The position numbers and the translations under genes are program-made. From contig JAHHQQ010000001.1 of NCBI GenBank assembly GCA_020026275.1, positions 1 to 64,000 of the forward strand: a stretch of 64,000 nucleotides of DNA, given 5' to 3'. Below, piece by piece: positions 24,947 to 32,947 of the stretch (position 1 is the stretch's first letter; every line of letters starts with the position of its first letter). The stretch comes from Bacteroidales bacterium (GTDB taxonomy: Bacteria > Bacteroidota > Bacteroidia > Bacteroidales > UBA932). The notes below the pieces were generated by a model. That model made no database searches. It was given only the letters and a program-made list of their open reading frames with translations, and was not told the DNA's origin.

Positions 24947-27358
24947 TCATCGTGATTCTATTGAACTATGTTTCGAATCAGATAAACGGAAATATGACAA
25001 CAATGCACCCGTTCCAGGCAAGATGAAAACCATGCCGAACAGCAGATAGCCCCATACCGGCACAGTGGCGAGACCGCTGGTATTGCCATAGGAATGCATG
25101 CCGCTCAAAAGATAATTGACCCCGAAATAGGTCATCAGTACCGTCAGGAAGGAAAGCTGCGCCAACAGATTGAACACCAGGTTGTTCTTCTTGCCCAGCC
25201 ATCTGAGGTGAAGCACCGCCGCATAGACGACTCCCGTGATGAGCGCCCAGGTCTCCTTAGGGTCCCAGCTCCAATAACGGCCCCAAGATTCATTTGCCCA
25301 GATGGCTCCCAGGAAGATTCCGACCATCATCAGTGCCAATCCAAGAGCCAGGGACATTTCATTGATGATGCTGAGCCGGTCCACCCGTGTCTCCAGCATG
25401 AGACGGTTGTTCCTGCCACGAGCTGCCAGCACAATCAGGTTGGTCAGCGAAATCATGCAGCTGATTCCGAAAAATCCGTATGCCACCATGAGGACGGCCA
25501 CGTGGAACATGAGCCATGGAGATTTCAGGACAGGAACCAGAGGGGTAATCTGAGGGTCCATCCAGTTGAGTTCTGAAACAAAGAGGACGACCCCAGCCAA
25601 TATCGTGGCAAGAGAGAAGGAAATGAAACTCTTTCTGGAGAAGAGAAGTCCTCCCAGTACGGCACTCCATGACAGGAGCACCATGGTTTCATAGGAATTG
25701 CTCCACGGCGCATGGCCGGAAATATACCAGCGGATTCCCATGTTGGCGGCATGGACGGCAAAAGCGACCAGCACGCCCACGAACAAGATGGTTCTCGCTA
25801 TCTTCACTCCCTTCCTCTCCCGGTGGAAGAACCAGGAAACAATGGACAGGATCAGCAGAATCGCTCCTGCAATCAAATAGGTCCGCTTGCAGTGACGGAG
25901 CAGGTCCATCCGGTTGTAACGGACTTCCGCCTGCAACTTCTCTGGATAGATCTCCACCAGAGAATACTTCTGCTGATAGCCGGCAATGGCCTCCAATGCC
26001 TTGCCCCCATCGTCCTGCGCTACCGATTCCAACAAATCGTCGAACAGATCTCCCATTTCCATGAGGAAACGGTCATCAACCCCTTCCGCTTTTTCTCCCG
26101 GAGAGAGCCAGCGGTGATTTTTCACATCTCCCGGTACCGGGAAAAGACGGACCAGCCGATAATTGAACAGCTGATAAAGCAGATTGACCCTTTCGTCAAA
26201 CTTCAATATTTCCTTGTCCAGCTTGGAACGTTGGGCAGGCATCTTCTGATAAGCCTTCTCGACTTCCCCCTCGAAGCGATAGTGTCCCTGTGTATCAAAC
26301 GCCTCGGCATAAGAGAGGAACTCTCTGCCTTCCGCCCACTGACTGCGCAATTCCTTCTCTTCGATGAAAAGAAGCGGCTCGGACACCCATTCCATCGGCC
26401 AGGCCCACAGTCCCAGAATGAATTGTTCCGGAGAACATTTCCCAGGAAGTTCTTCCAGCTGGAGTTTTCTCACGATTTCGGAAGCAAACGTATTGACCGG
26501 GATGATTCGTCCCTGCGGAGACAACATCGGAAGTTGACCGAATTGCTCTGCCAGCTCTCTGGAAACCTCCCGATGGAAAGACGGCGCAGCGCCAGAGACA
26601 AACTGAGGGGCCAGCACCAGAACAGCCACCACTGCCGCCTTGTCCAGACGACGGATCAGACTGCGGAAACGGGTGTTCTTCCCGAACAGACAGCACAGGA
26701 AGCCCAGCAGCATCAGGAAATATCCTATATAGGTCACGGTACGGCCGGCCACATCGTAACTGACCGACAAGATGGTCCCTTTTTCATCCGGGTCATAGGA
26801 GGCCTGGAAAAAACGATAGCCCTGCAAGTCCAGAACGTGGTTCATATAGACCTTCTCTTCTATCTGACGGCCGTCAATATGGATCAGCAGATCACTCTCA
26901 TAGGAAGAAGGGCTGTTGGAACCAGGATAACGGATCAGACGGAAATCTTGCAGTTCCACTTCAAATGGCAGCTTCTCCACCCGATAATCTTTTTCCCCGT
27001 TACGGATAATCAGTTCAGAGGTCTTTTCCCCTTCCCGAACGGACAAGATACCGTCCTTAGAAAAGAAATGCGTAATGCCGGCTCCCGTCAGAATGACGAT
27101 TAATGCGCCGTGAAGCAGCAGATTGCCCCATTTCCGGGACTGCACCCATTTCCGGTCCACTGCCATGCAAATGCAGTTCACCACCATGAACAGCTGGAGC
27201 AGCAGGAACAGAGGAGAATAATAGACCAGCGCTTTGGCTGCATCGGTACCAGAATATTTTTCTATGACCGTGGCCACAGCCATCAAAACAGCATAAACAG
27301 CCATTGAGACAATGGCTGTTTTATAAGATGCAAGAACTCGCATCAGTTTCAGTTTCAT
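24947..27358 (-). CDS. Fused cytochrome c biogenesis protein ResB-CcsA (system II haem attachment)
   Basis: System II CcsB/CcsA exports haem and ligates it to CxxCH motifs outside the membrane. In this 803-residue fusion, the N-terminal half is ResB/Ccs1-like, with membrane spans near residues 10-30, 45-65 and 80-100, a periplasmic domain and a further span. The C-terminal half is CcsA with about eight spans and the tryptophan-rich haem-handling WWD segment (NESWGRYWSWDPKETWALI). ATG 27358 overlaps the upstream cytochrome stop as ATGA, so the two genes are translationally coupled. A 36-residue upstream extension inside the cytochrome gene was rejected. The partnership implies dedicated maturation of the 11-haem cytochrome. 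Confidence 0.93.
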   Translation of the reverse strand: MKLKLMRVLASYKTAIVSMAVYAVLMAVATVIEKYSGTDAAKALVYYSPLFLLLQLFMVVNCICMAVDRKWVQSRKWGNLLLHGALIVILTGAGITHFFSKDGILSVREGEKTSELIIRNGEKDYRVEKLPFEVELQDFRLIRYPGSNSPSSYESDLLIHIDGRQIEEKVYMNHVLDLQGYRFFQASYDPDEKGTILSVSYDVAGRTVTYIGYFLMLLGFLCCLFGKNTRFRSLIRRLDKAAVVAVLVLAPQFVSGAAPSFHREVSRELAEQFGQLPMLSPQGRIIPVNTFASEIVRKLQLEELPGKCSPEQFILGLWAWPMEWVSEPLLFIEEKELRSQWAEGREFLSYAEAFDTQGHYRFEGEVEKAYQKMPAQRSKLDKEILKFDERVNLLYQLFNYRLVRLFPVPGDVKNHRWLSPGEKAEGVDDRFLMEMGDLFDDLLESVAQDDGGKALEAIAGYQQKYSLVEIYPEKLQAEVRYNRMDLLRHCKRTYLIAGAILLILSIVSWFFHRERKGVKIARTILFVGVLVAFAVHAANMGIRWYISGHAPWSNSYETMVLLSWSAVLGGLLFSRKSFISFSLATILAGVVLFVSELNWMDPQITPLVPVLKSPWLMFHVAVLMVAYGFFGISCMISLTNLIVLAARGRNNRLMLETRVDRLSIINEMSLALGLALMMVGIFLGAIWANESWGRYWSWDPKETWALITGVVYAAVLHLRWLGKKNNLVFNLLAQLSFLTVLMTYFGVNYLLSGMHSYGNTSGLATVPVWGYLLFGMVFILPGTGALLSYFRLSDSKHSSIESR

Positions 27359-29937
27359 TTTTTCAATCTTTTGAGGATTTCTACAATCTTCTTTCTTTTG
27401 ACGATTGCCCAGACCAGCAGAGGGATGAAAATGATCAGCACAACCAGTCCTCCAGCCTTGATCCATGCAATCAGGACATTGTTCTGACGGAGCAGATTTC
27501 CATGAGCCTCTTCAGACAGGAAATCCATGTCGATGACCTCTGCGATCTTGCCCAGCATCCGGATTGGAATGGATCCCTTTGGAATATCCTGATGGCAGGC
27601 CACACAGGTACCGCCTCGAGACAGGACATCCAGCTGCTCCGGTGTCAGAGGCATGGAAGTCGGCCAATGAGAATCCACCGTCTGCATCTGCCTGCCTTCC
27701 TGATTGAGGATCTGCATGAAATCGTGATGGAGATTCTTGATGGCAGCAATCTGTTCCTTGCTGTGACGGCTGACCGTACGGCCCTCCGCATCCACCAGAT
27801 CGGCGAACTTGGCGACATCCGGCTGGGCGTCGTAACGTCCGCCATCCGTGCCATAACCCATTGCCACCGGATTGCCGTGACAATCGGAACAGTTCCGGGC
27901 TTCCCTTGAATTGGTATGCGGATGGACAGGAGCCAGTTCCATGGCACTGTGTCCTTCCGGAGTCTGCGCCGCGCGGTTGAAAGCAACCACTTTTCCATTT
28001 TCATCAATAACGGTCAGAACCGCCTGGATCACTCCCGTAACCGGACTCACCCGACCTTCTCCATTGATACCCAATGGTGGATTTTCCCAACGGACATGGC
28101 TGTAATCACCCAAGCCCGGTGCGCCCTTCTGCATGACCGGACGTTCATGATAGTCCGCAGTGGTTCCATCCGCACCGTATTTCTCGGCAGAAGCGAGCCA
28201 GTCGATGGACTTCTTGCTGAAATCCATGATCATGCGATAACCATAGTATTGAGGAGCCCAAGTCGAATGACAGGCATAACATTCCAGATTCTGCATATGC
28301 TTCTCCACAGCGACCATCGCCACTTCGGCCTGGGCCGGATTCTTCCACGCCTTGTCCTCTGCAAGCTGCTTGAGGAGCGGCACTTCGAAATCGTGTCCGG
28401 CTTCAGAATGCACAATCACCTGATTGCCCCGACGGATCACATTTCCGAGCGGATTTCCTCTGGACGAAAGAATATAGCCGTCTTCCTTCGGATAGACCAT
28501 ACCGAACTCCTTCGTCACCTCCAACGGTTCGTCCGCTACACCACGGGCCAGATCAATATCGAGCTTCTTCCCGAATTCATCCCCATAACCCAGAGGCAGT
28601 TCCCAAGGATAATGGGTCGCCGTACCATGACAGTCGGCACATTCAATCTCAATGGTCGCCAAGGTAGTGGAACCGATATTGCCGTTGCCATGCATGGCAT
28701 TGGTCGTATGGCAGTCCTGACAAAGCAGTCCCGTCACCATCTTGCCGTCCTGGCTGATACGATGATGCGCATCGTTCTGGATATATTTGAAGACATAGCC
28801 TGCATTCTTCTGCTGCGGCCGTCCATTTTCATCGAAAGGTCCTCTGTCATCACTGTGTCCCAGAGCCATCAGTCCCTGATAGGCATGTCCGATACGACGA
28901 CCGGCCGCATGACAGGCCGCACAAGTGGACACCTGCACACCGGAAAGCCGCATACCATGGACAGCGGCCGCCGACTTGCGGCTACCCTGCATGGAATGGA
29001 CAAACAGATGTCCGGCCCGGATGGAATCGATGGAAGGGTCTCCTCCTTCGTAATAGCCCTCATTGGAATAGATGGAATGGCAGGCAGCACAGCCCATGCC
29101 ACGATAATGTCCCCTGTCCTGCATGCCCTTGCTGCTCAGATGGCAGGCATTGCAGTTACGGAGATAAGCGAAAGCAGCATGTTCCGGCAACGTTTCCAAC
29201 TGACCATATGCCGTCTGCGGAATCTGCTTGAGACGGGTAGGATACTGTCCAGGGAAAGTCTCCGCCATCTCTTTCATATAAGCCTTGTACTGCTCCGTAC
29301 CGAATCTCGGTTCCGGTCCGTCCGGATCGTCCGTATCGTGGTCGGCATAGACATGATCCTTCGTGTCGGTCGCATGTCCGAAGCTCCAGGAAATGGCCTT
29401 CATCTTGCCGGCATCCGTATTCATCAGAGAACGATGGACGTTGTAAGTATGATCCTGATGGCATTGTCCACAGGTATTTTCATTGACCTGGAGAGCTCCA
29501 GGTACAGGAGTGAAAGCCTTGAGCAGGCTTCCATGAGGCACGCCGCTATGCGCGCGATCCTTGTCAGCAGTTTCAGAAGGGGTGCCGCCATGACAGACCA
29601 CACATCCGTTCGGATCTCCCAGCGCTGCTCCTTTCTCGAGAATCTGCGCCATCATCGGAGAATCCAACGGACGAGTCGGCTCTATGCCCTGATGGCAGAC
29701 CAGACAATATTTCCCCTCTGCGGGAAATGTAAGATTCCTGCTTCCAGAAATATCGGGATGACCCTCCGGAAGTTCAAATCCCCTATTGGGGGAATTATTC
29801 GCTTTGGCTACCTGCCAATACGAAAAATAATATTTGCCAATTACAGCAATCACGCCGACTGCGACGATCAACAAAAAGACGTTGACCAATAGAGACCATC
29901 TCCTTTTCACACAAAACAGTTTGAAGATATTACACAT
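27355..29937 (-). CDS. Membrane-anchored multihaem c-type cytochrome with 11 CxxCH motifs
   Basis: The 860-residue protein has a signal-anchor span at about residues 16-34 and a second span near the C-terminus (LIAWIKAGGLVVLIIFIPLLVW, about 820-845). The large domain between them is therefore periplasmic, with short cytoplasmic tails. Eleven CxxCH haem sites are present: CLVCH, CVVCH, CGQCH, CNACH, CAACH (twice), CQDCH, CADCH, CYACH, CSDCH and CVACH. No CxxCK of NrfA-type nitrite reductases was found. The start is ATG 29937; TTG 29949 would add four residues. Coupled to ResB-CcsA. Probable quinol-linked electron transfer or reductase; the acceptor is unknown and I do not recognise a characterised family. 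Confidence 0.9.
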   Translation of the reverse strand: MCNIFKLFCVKRRWSLLVNVFLLIVAVGVIAVIGKYYFSYWQVAKANNSPNRGFELPEGHPDISGSRNLTFPAEGKYCLVCHQGIEPTRPLDSPMMAQILEKGAALGDPNGCVVCHGGTPSETADKDRAHSGVPHGSLLKAFTPVPGALQVNENTCGQCHQDHTYNVHRSLMNTDAGKMKAISWSFGHATDTKDHVYADHDTDDPDGPEPRFGTEQYKAYMKEMAETFPGQYPTRLKQIPQTAYGQLETLPEHAAFAYLRNCNACHLSSKGMQDRGHYRGMGCAACHSIYSNEGYYEGGDPSIDSIRAGHLFVHSMQGSRKSAAAVHGMRLSGVQVSTCAACHAAGRRIGHAYQGLMALGHSDDRGPFDENGRPQQKNAGYVFKYIQNDAHHRISQDGKMVTGLLCQDCHTTNAMHGNGNIGSTTLATIEIECADCHGTATHYPWELPLGYGDEFGKKLDIDLARGVADEPLEVTKEFGMVYPKEDGYILSSRGNPLGNVIRRGNQVIVHSEAGHDFEVPLLKQLAEDKAWKNPAQAEVAMVAVEKHMQNLECYACHSTWAPQYYGYRMIMDFSKKSIDWLASAEKYGADGTTADYHERPVMQKGAPGLGDYSHVRWENPPLGINGEGRVSPVTGVIQAVLTVIDENGKVVAFNRAAQTPEGHSAMELAPVHPHTNSREARNCSDCHGNPVAMGYGTDGGRYDAQPDVAKFADLVDAEGRTVSRHSKEQIAAIKNLHHDFMQILNQEGRQMQTVDSHWPTSMPLTPEQLDVLSRGGTCVACHQDIPKGSIPIRMLGKIAEVIDMDFLSEEAHGNLLRQNNVLIAWIKAGGLVVLIIFIPLLVWAIVKRKKIVEILKRLKK

Positions 29938-30034
29938 CAATTCACACAAATATGATATTTTTTTTAATTATTTCACAATAAAACGATTTCTGTTTTTTAA
30001 CGTTTTAATCCACTCTCCATATAGAAATAATTAA

Positions 30035-30042
30035 TACATTTG
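30035..30042 (+). promoter_or_regulatory. Putative -7 promoter element of nhaC
   Basis: TACATTTG fully matches TAnnTTTG and lies 85 bases before the nhaC ATG, in the divergent region shared with the multihaem cytochrome gene. A matching -33 element was not found at 19-21 bases, so the call is tentative. Confidence 0.4.
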
Positions 30043-30127
30043 CTGTTTCATGTCATTCAGCCTATCAAAAGAATCAGTCACTGAAACAGCAGGCTCGTCG
30101 TGAAGACAAGTATTTAACAAATCAAAA

Positions 30128-31669
30128 ATGAACGAAAAAGACAAACAAAATCTCAGCACAGGTAAAGTTCCTCCTTGGTACATCAGCCTCATTCCCATTC
30201 TCGTATTGATTGTCACCATGCTCATGGTCATCCGCAATTTTGGAGCCGATGCCCTGCTGGGAGGCAGCCAAGTAGCGCTGCTCATGGCATCAGCCGCCGC
30301 AGTCATCCTGTCAATGGGTTTCTACAAAGTGAAATGGGCCACACTGGAAACAGCCATCTTGGAGAATTTCCAGAACATCGGGACAGCCGTCCTCATCCTT
30401 CTGCTCATCGGTGCCATTGCCGGTACATGGATGATCAGTGGAGTCGTCCCTACCATGATATATTATGGAATGGAAATCATCACCCCTAAGATTTTTCTGT
30501 TTGCCACCTGTACCATCAGTGCCATCGTCTCTCTAGTGACAGGCAGTTCCTGGACCACCATCGCCACCATCGGAGTCGCGCTCATCGGCATCGGTTCCGC
30601 CCAAGGCTTCTCTCCAGGCTGGACTGCAGGAGCCATCATTTCCGGAGCCTATTTCGGAGACAAGATTTCCCCTCTCTCCGACACGACCGTACTGGCGTCC
30701 TCTTCTTCCGGCACTCCGCTGTTCTCCCACATCCGCTATATGCTCATCACGACGGTCCCCTCCATCGTCATAACCTTGACCATCTTCCTGATTGTCAGTC
30801 TGATGCACGAGCAATGCGACACCGCCTTGGCCAATGAGTTCTCCTCTTCACTACAGTCCACCTTCCACCTTTCACCGTGGCTCATGATCATCCCTCTGGT
30901 TACCGCCATCCTGATTGCGAAGAAACTGCCAGCCATCCACACCCTCTTCATTTCTGCCGTCCTGGCAGGAATCACCGCCCTTTTCGTACAGCCGGAACTG
31001 GTTGCGGAAATCGGAAGTGGTACTCCCGGTGAAGCGCTGACCGCCTCCAACGGATTCAGAGGATTCTTCATTACACTTTACGGTTCCACTTCCATCGAAA
31101 CCGGAAGCGAAGCCCTCAACTCCCTGGTATCCACCAGAGGCATGACCGGCATGCTGCACACCATCTTCCTCATCATCATCGCCTCCACCCTGTCTGGAGT
31201 CCTCATGGGCAGCGGCATGATCAAGAGCCTGACCGAAATGCTGCTCCGCTGTGCCAACAAGACCATCCATCTGGTGACGGCCACCGTCGGCTGCGGCGTA
31301 TTCTGCAACATCGCCCAAGGTGACCAGTATCTTTCCATCATACTCACCAGCAACCTGTTCAAGAAACTGTACAAAGACAAAGGATACGAATCCAGACTGC
31401 TCAGCCGATCCGTAGAAGACTCCGCGACCATCACTTCTGTACTGGTTCCATGGAACTCCTGCGGCATGACCCAGGCCACCGTCCTCCAAGTACCGACCCT
31501 GACCTACCTGCCCTATTGCTTCTTCAACATCCTCTCCCCACTCATGTCCATCACAGTGGCGGCAATCGGATACAAGATTTACAAGAAAGCAGTCCCGGTC
31601 AACGGAGCCGCCTCCAAAGAGCCGAGGCATAGCGATAGACCAGACAACGGAAACGCCACCAGCTGCTGA
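30128..31669 (+). CDS. nhaC: Na+/H+ antiporter NhaC family
   Basis: NhaC exchangers swap sodium for protons across the inner membrane and help set pH and sodium balance. The 513-residue protein has about 11-12 hydrophobic spans. Family hallmarks include GSSWTTIATIGVALIGIG, GAYFGDKISPLSDTTVLASS (about residues 173-192) and the EDSATITSVLVPWNSCG segment (about residues 430-446), which hold the polar membrane residues expected for ion transport. The C-terminal 24 codons overlap the convergent peptidase gene by 71 bases. Standing divergent to the cytochrome, it might use the same energy circuit, but that is only positional. Confidence 0.93.
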   Translation: MNEKDKQNLSTGKVPPWYISLIPILVLIVTMLMVIRNFGADALLGGSQVALLMASAAAVILSMGFYKVKWATLETAILENFQNIGTAVLILLLIGAIAGTWMISGVVPTMIYYGMEIITPKIFLFATCTISAIVSLVTGSSWTTIATIGVALIGIGSAQGFSPGWTAGAIISGAYFGDKISPLSDTTVLASSSSGTPLFSHIRYMLITTVPSIVITLTIFLIVSLMHEQCDTALANEFSSSLQSTFHLSPWLMIIPLVTAILIAKKLPAIHTLFISAVLAGITALFVQPELVAEIGSGTPGEALTASNGFRGFFITLYGSTSIETGSEALNSLVSTRGMTGMLHTIFLIIIASTLSGVLMGSGMIKSLTEMLLRCANKTIHLVTATVGCGVFCNIAQGDQYLSIILTSNLFKKLYKDKGYESRLLSRSVEDSATITSVLVPWNSCGMTQATVLQVPTLTYLPYCFFNILSPLMSITVAAIGYKIYKKAVPVNGAASKEPRHSDRPDNGNATSC

Positions 31670-32057
31670 TGACATTCCATTTGAAAGAATAAGGTTTCTG
31701 CTCAGAAAAGCGGGAACCTTCTTTTTTTTGACGACAGATGCCCGTCACTTTGCCCAGCACCTCATCGCCCCGGCAGTTTTCCACCGTCCCATACGTATTG
31801 TCCCCCTTCATATAGAAGACGCCTTCCCGAATCCGGAAAATCCGATGGAGCACATAGCCCCCATGATAACGGAACAGGACAATATCGCCCTTCCGCAGAC
31901 TCTCCGCAGGGCACTTCTCCAGAAGTACCTCATCCACGCCGTCCCTCAACATCGGCTGCATGGACACCCCCTTGACCCGGAAACGGACCTTTCCGTATTC
32001 CTCCAGCTCCTCCGCAACCCAGGCGAAGAACGCATTGTTCGGCAGCACCATTCTCAT
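31599..32057 (-). CDS. S26-type signal peptidase-like serine protease (SipW/Sec11-like)
   Basis: The 152-residue protein has the serine box KGVSMQPML (Ser32) and the later box GDIVLFRYHGGYVLHRIFRI. A His (LHRI) occupies the position of the general-base Lys, as in S26B peptidases such as SipW and Sec11, followed by YMKGDN. A membrane span is weak; the C-terminal Trp/Arg-rich tail (SSWWRFR...LWRRLR) may lie on the membrane. It is the last gene of the lipoprotein-PqqD-nucleotidyltransferase-ABC-HprK operon. ATG 32057 is chosen; GTG 32063 overlaps the previous stop as GTGA. It may process an exported peptide or a leader. The substrate is not known. Confidence 0.82.
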   Translation of the reverse strand: MRMVLPNNAFFAWVAEELEEYGKVRFRVKGVSMQPMLRDGVDEVLLEKCPAESLRKGDIVLFRYHGGYVLHRIFRIREGVFYMKGDNTYGTVENCRGDEVLGKVTGICRQKKEGSRFSEQKPYSFKWNVISSWWRFRCLVYRYASALWRRLR

Positions 32058-32059
32058 CG

Positions 32060-32947
32060 TCACTCCCCCTCCTTATCCGGAACGACATTTCCCGTCAATG
32101 TCTCATAAGACAGAATGGCCGCCTCCCGGTCAGGAAGACATTCCAGATGATAGAACGGCACCTGTTTCAATACCTCATCCAAAGTTCGGACAAGCCCGTC
32201 GTACAGAAATTTGTCATACGCGAAATCCGGAGGACAGGACGGATGGATAGACGCGAACGCCCGAAGACGGGACAGACGGTTCATCCGATTGCAAGGCGCC
32301 TGCGACAGACGGACCACTCCCCCTAACGGGAAATGTTCATGTCGGTAGCAAGGTGTCTTGCCACTCCACGGACTGCCGTGCATCCAGACCTTCCCCTCCT
32401 GCACGGAAAGGATGGGACTGTCGTCATTCAACAAGGTGGATCCAGGGATATATTGGCCCCACAGACAGGTATGGGTACTCTTTCCCGTACCGCTCTCGCC
32501 CAGGAAGATATAGGCTTTCCCCTCGTTGACAATACAGCTGCAATGGAGACAGATCCGCCCCCTGTAGGCATTCATAAGCCCGAAGCCCATCCACAGGGAG
32601 AAGCGGAGCAGCTGAGGTTCATAGCTGCCCTGAAGGAAAAACCGATGCCCTTCCTTCTCCATCCAGACAATCATCGTCTGATCATCCTCTTTCCGGTCCA
32701 TCCTCAACAGGAAACCGGCTGCCGTACGGCAGAATACCGACTGCACGCCATCTGACTCGAAATGATAGAGTTCCGCTTCCACTGCCGGAAGGGTTTCCCC
32801 CTCCTGTACCCAGAAGACAGGTTCCTCCGAAGCCTCTCCGAGAAATGCGGAAAAGCCCTGCAAATTCGCCACAGCGGCGACCAAAGTTTCGCCGACCACC
32901 CGGAACGGGCAGTCCGCTATATTATAATCCTGATATTCCATTTTCAT
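32060..32947 (-). CDS. HPr kinase/PEPCK-like P-loop kinase
   Basis: The 295-residue protein carries the Walker A GESGTGKST at about residues 150-158, preceded by LHCSCIVNEGKAYIFL. Downstream are NDDSPIL and HGSPWSGKTPC, the pattern of HprK-related kinases found in peptide-natural-product clusters rather than true HPr kinase, which has another N-terminal domain. In lasso-peptide clusters such kinases phosphorylate the C-terminal residue of the precursor; that is knowledge of relatives, and here the substrate is unknown. Its start overlaps the ABC transporter gene by 26 bases and its stop abuts the peptidase start. Confidence 0.82.
   Translation of the reverse strand: MKMEYQDYNIADCPFRVVGETLVAAVANLQGFSAFLGEASEEPVFWVQEGETLPAVEAELYHFESDGVQSVFCRTAAGFLLRMDRKEDDQTMIVWMEKEGHRFFLQGSYEPQLLRFSLWMGFGLMNAYRGRICLHCSCIVNEGKAYIFLGESGTGKSTHTCLWGQYIPGSTLLNDDSPILSVQEGKVWMHGSPWSGKTPCYRHEHFPLGGVVRLSQAPCNRMNRLSRLRAFASIHPSCPPDFAYDKFLYDGLVRTLDEVLKQVPFYHLECLPDREAAILSYETLTGNVVPDKEGE

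Noticed and set aside
27359..27466. 36-residue N-terminal extension of the ResB-CcsA protein inside the cytochrome gene
   Set aside because: The extension is the shadow of the cytochrome's 3' end; the ATGA-coupled start at 27358 matches the first membrane span.
27355..29937. NrfA-type nitrite reductase
   Set aside because: There are 11 CxxCH motifs, no CxxCK, and the length (860 residues) is far above NrfA.
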